Part shown: positions 1-5,333 of the stretch, piece by piece
Numbering within the stretch: position 1 is the first letter of the stretch
How the letters are laid out: each line of letters starts with the position of its first letter
DNA from: Actinomycetota bacterium
GTDB taxonomy: Bacteria; Actinomycetota; Acidimicrobiia; Acidimicrobiales; Ilumatobacteraceae
Direction of reading: 5' to 3'
Assembly (NCBI GenBank): GCA_010024485.1
Contig: RGGX01000050.1
Location: 1-8,549 of the forward strand
Length of the DNA stretch: 8,549 nt
Notes under the pieces: model-generated
Seen by the model: only the letters and a program-made list of their open reading frames with translations
What the model was told of the DNA's origin: nothing
The model's database searches: none
Translations under genes and position numbers: made by a program

Positions 1-567
1 CTCCGCCGCGCCCTCCTCGACCCGGGCACCGTGTTCGACACGATCGCAACCCTGCCGACCCCGGTCGCGCGCTCCTGCCACGCCCTCACCCACACCACGA
101 TCTCCCCGAACGTCGCCCACGGCGGACAGAAGACGAACGTCATTCCCGACGCCGTCGACATCGAAGTCGACATCCGCACGGTGCCCGGCACCACCAAGGC
201 CGACGTCGACGCGATGCTCACCGAGGCACTCGGCGACCTCGCCGCCCACGTCGAGATCACCGACCTACAGGTCGGCGACGCCACCGAATCCCCCATGGGC
301 AACGAACTGTGGGACTCGATCACCAAGAACACCCAGGTCGCCTACCCGGGAGCCTCCATCGTGCCCGGTCTCATCGTCGGAGGAACCGACGCCCGCTTCT
401 ACCGACATCGCGGACGGGTCGCCTACGGCGCCGGTCTGTTCTCTCCGAGCATGGACTTCTCCACCTTCTCGAACCGCTTCCACGGTCACGACGAGCGCAT
501 CGACGTGGACAGCCTCGCTCTGGCGACCGACTTCTGGGTCAACATCGCCACCGACATCTGCGGCTGA
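1..567 (+). CDS. M20 family metallopeptidase, C-terminal part (5' end outside window)
   Basis: The reading frame is open from base 1 and ends at TGA 565-567, giving the last 188 residues of a protein that starts upstream. Two M20 regions are visible. Fragment residues about 30-90 look like the dimerisation (lid) domain: a Gly-Gly-x-Lys-x-Asn-x-Ile-Pro-Asp stretch followed by a strand ending in Asp-Ile-Arg. Residues about 95-188 look like the end of the catalytic domain, with GGTDAR at 127-132 and HGHDER at 161-166; the latter normally supplies a metal-ligand histidine. The N-terminal metal-binding half (HxD and the catalytic Glu) lies outside the window. Family members hydrolyse peptides or N-acyl amino acids with a two-metal centre in the cytoplasm. 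The fragment does not tell dipeptidase, acylase, DapE- or ArgE-like activity apart. A GTG at 31 is in frame but internal to the fold, so it is not the start. The gene converges on rsfS with a 5-base gap. Confidence 0.93.
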   Translation, partial: LRRALLDPGTVFDTIATLPTPVARSCHALTHTTISPNVAHGGQKTNVIPDAVDIEVDIRTVPGTTKADVDAMLTEALGDLAAHVEITDLQVGDATESPMGNELWDSITKNTQVAYPGASIVPGLIVGGTDARFYRHRGRVAYGAGLFSPSMDFSTFSNRFHGHDERIDVDSLALATDFWVNIATDICG

Positions 568-572
568 GGCGG

Positions 573-926
573 TCAGGGCCTCCAGTCGACCCGATCGACG
601 TCGCCGTAGAGGCGCTCGATCTCGTAGAAACCGCGGATCTCCTCCAAGAACACGTGGATCACCACGTCGCCGTAGTCGAGGAGCACCCACTCCTGCTCGC
701 GAACCCCCTCAGATCGCACCGGTGACTGCCCGAGTCGTTCCCGACACTGGGTCTCCACCTCCTCGATCACCCGACGGACCAACCGGCGGTTCGAGGCCCC
801 GGCGATCACGAAGTAGTCGGCGACATCGAGCACCGAGCCGACGCTGAGCACCACAACGTCGCTGGCCTGCTCCTGATCGGCCACCCGGGCCGCCTCGAGA
901 GCGAGAGCCCGCGCCTCGTCACTCAT
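573..926 (-). CDS. rsfS: Ribosomal silencing factor RsfS
   Basis: This 117-aa protein has the full length and pattern of the RsfS/YbeB/Iojap family. It has an N-terminal helix, then a VLDVADYFVIAGAS segment near residues 32-45 (the family usually has TDYFVIASG), then EGVREQEWVLLDYGDVVIHVF near 74-93 and RGFYEIERLY near 98-107. Known role of the family: it binds ribosomal protein uL14 on the 50S subunit, blocks 30S joining and dampens translation in starvation. ATG 924-926 is the start because homology begins there; upstream codons in this frame only translate the antisense of the preceding gene. It is the last gene of nadD–LCP-like–rsfS and its start overlaps the preceding stop by 8 bases (ATGAGTGA), which implies translational coupling. 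No strong Shine-Dalgarno is present; a G-rich run lies 5-15 bases upstream. The nadD–rsfS linkage is common in bacteria and supports the call. Confidence 0.95.
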   Translation of the reverse strand: MSDEARALALEAARVADQEQASDVVVLSVGSVLDVADYFVIAGASNRRLVRRVIEEVETQCRERLGQSPVRSEGVREQEWVLLDYGDVVIHVFLEEIRGFYEIERLYGDVDRVDWRP

Positions 927-2241
927 CGCCGGCACCCCCGACGGGCTCCTCGCCGGGGGTCTCGAACACCGAGCCGACGAGGCGGGCCTCGACGTCGGCG
1001 TCCAGGTCGTCGAGGAACGACAACCCGAGCACCACCTGCACATCGATCCCATCGATACGGCTCTCAGCGAGCCGAACCTCGACGGTTCCGAACAGGAGAG
1101 CGAACGACTGCGCCGCTATCTCGATCTGGTCGTCGTCGGAGACGAACACCTTGGTCACCTGAGGGGCGAGTCCCGCCGAGGTCGCCGACACCGACAACAC
1201 GTTGCCGGACGCCGCCCGGATCCGATCGACCGCGAGCAACGCGATGTCGGCGCCCGACACGGGCACCCCATCGACCACCACCCCGAAGAGGTCATCGGAG
1301 GCGAACACCGACTCGAGCCGGAATGTCGCGCCCGACAGCGGAGCACCCACGCGCGCCGGCGCGATCTGCGCGAACACCATCACCACCTCGGACGGATCGT
1401 GGAACACCACCTCGACCTCGCGAGGATTCCGTTCCGGGTCCACCGGGGCGTGGGCGACCGCGCGATGGGACACCCGATCGGAGAAGAGTCGCTCCACGAA
1501 CTCATCGAGCGTGGACGGCATGGTCGAGGCCGACAACTCACCGGGGTTGAAGCGCCCCTGCAGGGCCTCGAGACCGGTGTCGACACCCGTGGCTATCGAA
1601 TCCCACACCTGGGTACGGACATCGATCAGATCGGTCTCGGTGACCGCGCCGGGATTGCGCGCCGCGAGGAGCCGGACGACGCGCTCCACGGAGAAACCCT
1701 GCTCGCCGGAGGGCCAGGCGGCATCGGTCGACGGATCGAAGACGGGCTCATCCAGGTCGATGAACAACTCGTTGAGCTCATCGAGGGGCGACATCACCTC
1801 CACGAGGCGATCCGCCGATACCACTTCGAAGAGGTCGAACCCGACGCCGGCCAGGGCCTCGACATCGAGGCGCAACAGCTCCTCCCCACCCTCCAACCAG
1901 GCATCATCGAGCGGGTAGACATCGAGGGCCTGATTGCCGGCGCTGTCGGCCACCGAGGCGAACGAGACGATCGAGCCGCCGGTTCCGTCGGGCGCCAGCA
2001 CGAGCACCGCGGCCGTCGTCAGATGACCCTCGTCGCCGACGACCCCGACGAAGGCCGTGGCGGTGTGCGGCAGACGCAGTGTCGGACCATCGTCATAGAC
2101 GACGACCTCGCGACCGAGCGTCGAGTCGGCGAGGGTGCGAGCGCCGACGAGGGTGAGCACGGCAGCGACGACGAGCAACACCACGATGATGCCGATCGCG
2201 GTCCATGTGTCGCGCCGCCTGCGATACGCGAGCGCCGTCAC
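919..2241 (-). CDS. Membrane-anchored protein with degenerate LCP-like region and LytR_C-like domain
   Basis: 440 aa, starting with GTG at 2239-2241, which overlaps the nadD stop as GTGA. The N terminus is short and Arg-rich (YRRRR, 6-10), followed by one hydrophobic segment at about 14-34, so a type II membrane protein with most of the chain outside is likely. Residues about 60-195 follow the order of an LCP (LytR-CpsA-Psr) domain: a strand ending VLVLAPDG, a strand IVSFAS, and EALAGVGFDLFEVVSADRLVEVM, which matches the usual 'GI-hydrophobic-VD-LV' block. The SIPRD arginine and other expected charged catalytic residues are absent. Residues about 305-412 resemble LytR_C: VDGVPVSGADIALLAVDRIRA corresponds to the usual VLNGTGVPGLA...ADRLRAAG, and a strand DVQVVLG closes it. 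Functional LCP enzymes attach glycopolymers to peptidoglycan; here I infer a non-catalytic envelope protein. The domain call rests on pattern alone. Its position between nadD and rsfS, where actinobacteria often carry an LCP gene, agrees. Confidence 0.68.
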   Translation of the reverse strand: MTALAYRRRRDTWTAIGIIVVLLVVAAVLTLVGARTLADSTLGREVVVYDDGPTLRLPHTATAFVGVVGDEGHLTTAAVLVLAPDGTGGSIVSFASVADSAGNQALDVYPLDDAWLEGGEELLRLDVEALAGVGFDLFEVVSADRLVEVMSPLDELNELFIDLDEPVFDPSTDAAWPSGEQGFSVERVVRLLAARNPGAVTETDLIDVRTQVWDSIATGVDTGLEALQGRFNPGELSASTMPSTLDEFVERLFSDRVSHRAVAHAPVDPERNPREVEVVFHDPSEVVMVFAQIAPARVGAPLSGATFRLESVFASDDLFGVVVDGVPVSGADIALLAVDRIRAASGNVLSVSATSAGLAPQVTKVFVSDDDQIEIAAQSFALLFGTVEVRLAESRIDGIDVQVVLGLSFLDDLDADVEARLVGSVFETPGEEPVGGAGDE

Positions 2242-2867
2242 GATGTCACCTCGGCCGCGCCGTCCCGGTAGAGGTCGCGCTCCTCGATCACCCTCAGGGT
2301 GCCCGGCGGGATCAGATAGTCGAGCGGGCGTCCCTCGATGATGCGGGCGCGCAGATCAGTACTCGACACATCGAGATGCGGCACCTCGATACGCACCCAT
2401 TCGGCCCCACCGGGCAATGGGGCCGGATCAGCCTCAGCACCGGGTCGGTCGACAACGACGACCGTCGACCGCTCCACGACCTCCTCGAAACGCTCCCAGG
2501 TAGCCAGTCCCGCCGCGGCGTCGGCGCCAACGACCGTGAACAACTCGGCCTCGGGATGCTCGCGCTGAAGGCCCGCGAGGGTGTCCGCCGTGTACGAGGG
2601 CCCTCCCGCGACGATCTCGTGGTCGCCGGCGACGAGCCCGGGAACATCGGCGACCGCCGCTCGGACCATGTCGAGGCGGTCCTCGGCGGCGCTGATCCGC
2701 CTCGAACCAGCCTTCTGCCACGGGATGTTCGCCACCATCAGGATGACCGTGTCGAGTTCGAGGCGGTCGCGCACGTCGATGGCTGAGACGAGATGCCCGA
2801 TGTGCGGAGGGTCGAAGGTGCCGCCGAAGACCCCGATTCGGGGGTGCTGGGGGCCCGATTCCGACAC
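2238..2867 (-). CDS. nadD: Nicotinate-nucleotide adenylyltransferase
   Basis: 209 aa, the usual NadD length. It transfers AMP from ATP to nicotinate mononucleotide, giving nicotinate adenine dinucleotide, the penultimate step of NAD synthesis, in the cytoplasm. The nucleotidyltransferase signature is complete: GVFGGTFDPPHIGH at residues 12-25 carries the HxGH motif, and VSSTDLR at 167-173 is the (I/V)SST-x-x-R ATP-binding motif. The middle blocks SYTADTL (91-97) and VVGADAAAGLATW (112-124) are typical of NadD, as opposed to pantetheine-phosphate adenylyltransferase. The start is GTG 2865-2867, about ten codons before the first strand; no good ribosome binding site is visible in front of it. 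It is the first gene of the leftward operon with the LCP-like gene and rsfS, and is transcribed away from the sigma locus. I found no convincing minus-strand promoter in the 324 bases upstream. Confidence 0.97.
   Translation of the reverse strand: MSESGPQHPRIGVFGGTFDPPHIGHLVSAIDVRDRLELDTVILMVANIPWQKAGSRRISAAEDRLDMVRAAVADVPGLVAGDHEIVAGGPSYTADTLAGLQREHPEAELFTVVGADAAAGLATWERFEEVVERSTVVVVDRPGAEADPAPLPGGAEWVRIEVPHLDVSSTDLRARIIEGRPLDYLIPPGTLRVIEERDLYRDGAAEVTS
2246..2252 (-). promoter_or_regulatory. Shine-Dalgarno of the LCP-like gene inside the nadD 3' end
   Basis: On the minus strand this reads GAGGTGA, with the GAGG core 7 bases upstream of GTG 2239-2241. It is the clearest ribosome binding site in the window and lies within the last codons of nadD. 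It supports the GTG start and suggests the gene can recruit ribosomes itself as well as by coupling. Confidence 0.6.
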
Positions 2868-2933
2868 AACCGACCACTCTAGAGCCGTCGGAGGCCACCG
2901 AGACGGCTACGACTCGTTCGCTCTTGACAGATG

Positions 2934-2942
2934 TGTTACAGT
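2934..2942 (+). promoter_or_regulatory. Candidate extended -10 promoter for the sigma leader
   Basis: TGTTACAGT fits the extended -10 form TGn-TAnnnT, matching TATAAT at 4 of 6 positions. Transcription would start near 2949-2950, giving a leader of about 240 bases that contains all of the inverted repeats. The perfect TTGACA at 2924-2929 is too close to serve as its -35. The correctly spaced -35 window near 2914-2919 matches poorly. This is a motif match only. Confidence 0.25.
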
Positions 2943-2971
2943 CGAAAGCCGGCTCATGAGGGGTGTCACGC

Positions 2972-2989
2972 CGCTCAACGGGCCGAGCG
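2972..2989 (+). other. Perfect 5-bp hairpin in the sigma leader
   Basis: CGCTC (2972-2976) and GAGCG (2985-2989) are exact complements around an 8-base loop. GGGGT (2960-2964) can pair with ACCCC (3001-3005) and enclose this hairpin. Alternatively GGTGT (2962-2966) can pair with ACACC (3007-3011), and that strand can also form CACC/GGTG (3008-3011 with 3019-3022). The alternatives exclude each other. Short stems like these also arise by chance in GC-rich DNA. Confidence 0.3.
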
Positions 2990-3034
2990 TTACAACAAGA
3001 ACCCCCACACCGCTGAAAGGTGGCTCCGAACGAG

Positions 3035-3089
3035 TCCGACCCGGAGGCGGGAACAAGCCTCCGGCCCCCGCTGTTAGTGGGAAGTCGGA
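3035..3089 (+). ncRNA. Candidate structured leader RNA: three-way junction upstream of sigma gene
   Basis: Three stems nest exactly. P1 is TCCGAC (3035-3040) with GTCGGA (3084-3089). P2 is the perfect 8-bp pair CCGGAGGC (3041-3048) with GCCTCCGG (3057-3064), with loop GGGAACAA. P3 is CCCGC (3067-3071) with GTGGG (3077-3081), with loop TGTTA and one G·U pair. P2 directly abuts P1; only CC separates P2 from P3 and AA separates P3 from P1. The P2 loop contains AACA and the P3 loop TGTT, so a 4-bp loop-loop contact is possible. CTCCG at 3024-3028 could compete by pairing with CGGAG in the 5' arm of P2. I do not recognise it as a known riboswitch: the cobalamin, TPP, c-di-GMP and SAM signatures I know are not satisfied. 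It lies about 100 bases before the sigma ATG, so a cis-regulatory leader is plausible. Expression and conservation are unknown. Confidence 0.38.
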
Positions 3090-3191
3090 AGAAATATTCA
3101 AGAAAACCCCCCGAGAAGCCGATGAAGACAACCGGCCGGCCACGGCCGCTCGACATCGGCGCCTCACCCCCAGACAGAACCGGATACCACC

Positions 3192-3862
3192 ATGAATGAC
3201 TCCATCGGCCTCTACCTGAACGACATCGGCAAGGTCCCGCTCCTCACCGCGGAGGACGAGCGCGAGCTCTCCCGCCAGATCGAGGAGGGTCGCGAGGCGC
3301 AGGCCGAGCTCGACAACGGCAAGCGCTCGGTCGCGCTCAAGCGCAAGGTGAAGCAGGCCGAGCAGGCCAAGGACCGGTTCATCCGTTCCAACCTGCGCCT
3401 CGTCGTCTCGATCGCCCGCCGCTACCCGCTCCCCCAGGGCATGGACCTCCTCGACCTCATCCAGGAGGGCAACCTCGGACTCGAGCACGCCGTCGACAAG
3501 TTCGACCCCTCGACCAGGCCAACGCCGAGCTGCACCGCCTGACCACCCCGGTCAGCCTCGACAAGACCGTCGGCGACGACGGTGACGCCACCCTGGGTGA
3601 CCTCATGGCCAACGGCGACCCGACCCCCGAGGACGCGGTCATGGTGGGCGTCGAGAGCGACCTGCTCAACGACCTCCTCCACACCCTGGAGCCCCGCGCC
3701 CGCTACGCCGTCGAGGCCCGCTTCGGCCTGCTCGACGGAGAGCGCAAGAGCTTCCGCGAGGTCGGCGAGAGCCTCGGTGTCACCGCTGAGGCGGCCCGCC
3801 GTCTCGTGAGCCGCGCGGTCGCCGGACTCCGCGACGACGCCGAGGACATCCTCAGCGTCTGA
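3192..3862 (+). pseudogene. Sigma-70 family RNA polymerase sigma factor, internally deleted and frameshifted
   Basis: ATG 3192 opens a frame that reads region 1.2 (residues 1-33, DSIGLYLNDIGKVPLLTAED) and regions 2.1-2.2 (about 58-104, with NLRLVVSIARRY and DLLDLIQEGNLGL). It runs out after VDKFDPS and stops at 3540-3542. From about 3509 the match continues one frame back: LDQANAELHRLTTPVSLDKTVG, then GDDGDATLGDLM (region 3.2-like), then region 4 with a helix-turn-helix (SFREVGESLGVTAEAARRL), ending at TGA 3860-3862. The FSTYATWWIRQAI block (region 2.3-2.4, promoter melting and -10 recognition) and region 3.0-3.1 are absent; compared with E. coli RpoD roughly 60-80 residues are lost. As written it cannot make a working sigma factor. 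Codon use on both sides is still gene-like, so the lesion is either recent or an assembly error. The region 4.2 helix lacks the usual RxRQIE, suggesting an alternative rather than primary sigma. No ribosome binding site precedes ATG 3192. Confidence 0.85.
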
Positions 3863-3897
3863 CCGACGCCGGCGGCGACGCCGACACCAACTCCGCG

Positions 3898-3925
3898 ACG
3901 GGCGGCCGGGCAACCGGCCGCCCGT
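3898..3925 (+). terminator. Strong hairpin terminator after the sigma locus
   Basis: ACGGGCGGCCGG (3898-3909) and CCGGCCGCCCGT (3914-3925) form a perfect 12-bp stem around GCAA, a GNRA tetraloop. It lies 35 bases after the sigma stop and 47 bases before aroG. No T-run follows, only CGTTCC-type sequence, as is common for terminators in high-GC actinobacteria. The stem is symmetrical, but both neighbours are on the plus strand, so it most likely ends sigma transcription. Confidence 0.7.
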
Positions 3926-3959
3926 TCCGCGTCCCGGGCGACCATTCGAAGCGCACCGA

Positions 3960-3965
3960 TAGCAT
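3960..3965 (+). promoter_or_regulatory. -10 box for a probable leaderless aroG transcript
   Basis: TAGCAT fits the actinobacterial TAnnnT -10 box and ends exactly 7 bases before ATG 3973, so transcription would start at or next to the start codon. There is no Shine-Dalgarno in front of the ATG, and the promoter sits just after the 3898-3925 terminator. Both fit a leaderless mRNA. The -35 window around 3936-3942 (GGCGAC) is only a partial match. Confidence 0.5.
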
Positions 3966-3972
3966 CGCCCAC

Positions 3973-5325
3973 ATGCCGAATCAGTGGTCGCCGTCGTCGT
4001 GGCGCGCACACCCGATCAAGCAGCAACCCACCTGGCCCGACGAGGGCGAGTACGACGCCGCCCTCAAGCAGATCGCGTCGATGCCCCCGCTGGTGTTCGC
4101 CGGCGAGGCGCGCTCGCTGCAGTCGGCCCTCGCCCGGGTCGCCGCCGGCAACGCCTTCCTGCTCCAAGCCGGAGACTGCGCCGAGAGCTTCGACGACTTC
4201 TCTGCTGACAACATCCGGGAGAAGCTCCGCGTCATCCTCCAGATGGCGATCGTCCTCACCTACTCGATGGGCGTGCCCGTGGTGAAGGTCGGCCGCATGG
4301 CCGGACAGTTCGCCAAGCCCCGATCCGCCGACACCGAGCGCGTCGGCGATCTCGACATCGCGTCGTTCCGAGGGCACATCGTCAACGACGCCGCCCCCAC
4401 CGAGGCCGCCCGCATCCCCGATCCGGAGCGTCTCGTCCGCGCCTACCACCAGTCGTCGTCGACACTCAACCTGGTGCGCGCCTTCACCAAGGGCGGTTTC
4501 GCCGCCCTCGACCGCGTGCACGCCTGGAACCAGGAGTTCGTCGCCACCAGTCCCCAGGGCCAGCGTTACGACCGACTCGGTGTCGAGATCGACCGCGCCC
4601 TCCGCTTCATGGCGGCCATCGGCATGGACACCGAGAGCAACTCCAGTCTGCGCGAGGTCGACGTGTGGACCAGCCACGAGGCCCTGCTCCTCGGCTACGA
4701 GGAGGCCCTCACCCGCCGCGACTCGACCACCGGCAACTGGTACGACTGCTCGGCCCACATGCTCTGGATCGGCGAGCGCACCCGCGACCTCGACAGCGCC
4801 CACGTCGAGTTCCTGAGCGGCGTCGGCAACCCGATCGGCTGCAAGGTCGGACCCTCGATGACCGGCGAGGAACTGATCGCGCTCTGCGAGCGACTGAACC
4901 CCGCCATGATCCCCGGCCGCCTCACCCTGATCTCGCGCATGGGCGCCGATCAGGTCGAGGACCGCCTCCGCCCACTGCTCCGCGCCGTTCGCGAGTCGGG
5001 CCACCCGGTGGTGTGGGCCTGCGACCCGATGCACGGCAACACCTACACCGCCGAGAACGGCCGCAAGACCCGCCACTTCGAATCGGTCGTCAACGAGATC
5101 GAGGGATTTGTACGCGCCCACCGCGCGGAGGGCACCTGGCCAGGCGGCATCCATGTGGAACTGACCGGTGAGGACGTCACCGAGTGCCTCGGTGGGGGCG
5201 ACGACGTGTCCGACCTCGACCACCGCTACGAGACGGTGTGCGATCCGCGCCTCAACGGCCGTCAGGGTCTCGAGTTGGCGTTCCGCACCGCCGAGCTGGT
5301 GCGCGGCGACGCCACCAACGACTGA
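3973..5325 (+). CDS. aroG: Class II 3-deoxy-7-phosphoheptulonate (DAHP) synthase
   Basis: 450 aa, close to the 462 aa of M. tuberculosis AroG. It condenses phosphoenolpyruvate with erythrose 4-phosphate to give DAHP, the first step of the shikimate pathway. The class II signatures are all present: QAGDCAESF (65-73), KVGRMAGQFAKPRS (105-118), KVGPSM (291-296), CDPMHGNT (350-357), HVELTGEDVTEC (394-405) and CDPRLN (423-428). The expected metal ligands are C69, H354, E396 and D424, with the same spacing as C87, H369, E411 and D441 of the M. tuberculosis enzyme. The N terminus is about 15-18 residues shorter than in that enzyme, so its feedback control by aromatic amino acids may differ; this is inference. 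ATG 3973 is supported by the homology start and the -10 box 7 bases upstream. The gene leads a rightward group with the serine hydrolase and the unknown gene after it. Confidence 0.97.
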   Translation: MPNQWSPSSWRAHPIKQQPTWPDEGEYDAALKQIASMPPLVFAGEARSLQSALARVAAGNAFLLQAGDCAESFDDFSADNIREKLRVILQMAIVLTYSMGVPVVKVGRMAGQFAKPRSADTERVGDLDIASFRGHIVNDAAPTEAARIPDPERLVRAYHQSSSTLNLVRAFTKGGFAALDRVHAWNQEFVATSPQGQRYDRLGVEIDRALRFMAAIGMDTESNSSLREVDVWTSHEALLLGYEEALTRRDSTTGNWYDCSAHMLWIGERTRDLDSAHVEFLSGVGNPIGCKVGPSMTGEELIALCERLNPAMIPGRLTLISRMGADQVEDRLRPLLRAVRESGHPVVWACDPMHGNTYTAENGRKTRHFESVVNEIEGFVRAHRAEGTWPGGIHVELTGEDVTECLGGGDDVSDLDHRYETVCDPRLNGRQGLELAFRTAELVRGDATND

Positions 5326-5333
5326 GTCACGCC

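Larger units (their letters stand above)
2868..3191. other. Divergent intergenic region rich in inverted repeats
   Basis: This 324-base stretch between nadD and the sigma locus has no gene I can support. It holds a perfect TTGACA at 2924-2929 with no acceptable -10 at 15-19 bases, an extended -10-like TGTTACAGT at 2934-2942, and a perfect 5-bp hairpin at 2972-2989. It also holds alternative pairings of the C-rich run at 3001-3011 with GGGGTGT at 2960-2966, a three-way-junction fold at 3035-3089, an AT-rich patch at 3091-3105 (unusual in this GC-rich DNA), and a CCGGCCGG palindrome at 3132-3139. No Shine-Dalgarno precedes the sigma ATG at 3192. Confidence 0.6.

Noticed and set aside
919..2271. 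Long open frames antisense to the LCP-like gene, and others antisense to aroG and the thiolase.
   Set aside because: They are products of high GC and third-position bias; their translations are low-complexity (Arg/Gly/His/Asp-rich) with no recognisable domain.
2950..3090. Hammerhead-like pieces (CTCATGAGG, CGAAAG) and fragments resembling cobalamin or c-di-GMP riboswitches.
   Set aside because: The hammerhead core needs CTGATGA, which is absent, and the fragments are in the wrong order. The required riboswitch consensus segments, such as the B12 box, are not present.
3132..3141. CCGGCCGGCC palindrome as an operator or terminator.
   Set aside because: Short GC palindromes are expected by chance at this base composition, and it has no loop or T-run and no second copy.
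2956..3195. A 79-codon frame from ATG 2956 whose TGA overlaps the sigma ATG as ATGA, resembling a coupled leader peptide.
   Set aside because: Only about 60% of third positions are G or C, far below the neighbouring genes, and it uses rare AGA, ATA and CGA codons. The product is Pro/Arg/Thr-rich with no recognisable domain, there is no ribosome binding site, and it runs through the three-way-junction structure. A non-coding leader explains the region better.
3192..3862. Programmed -1 frameshift joining the two sigma halves.
   Set aside because: Shifting frame would rejoin the halves but would not restore regions 2.3-3.1, and no convincing slippery heptamer or downstream structure is present at 3500-3515.
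3605..3862. An independent 85-aa region-4-only sigma protein from ATG 3605.
   Set aside because: Homology continues in the same frame upstream to about 3509, so ATG 3605 is internal (the Met of LGDLM). It is better read as the 3' part of the broken sigma gene.
5184..5333. An N-terminal extension of the serine hydrolase overlapping the end of aroG.
   Set aside because: The extension is Arg-rich and unlike the family, and the overlapping aroG frame there encodes essential sequence including CDPRLN. GTG 5334 gives a normal start.
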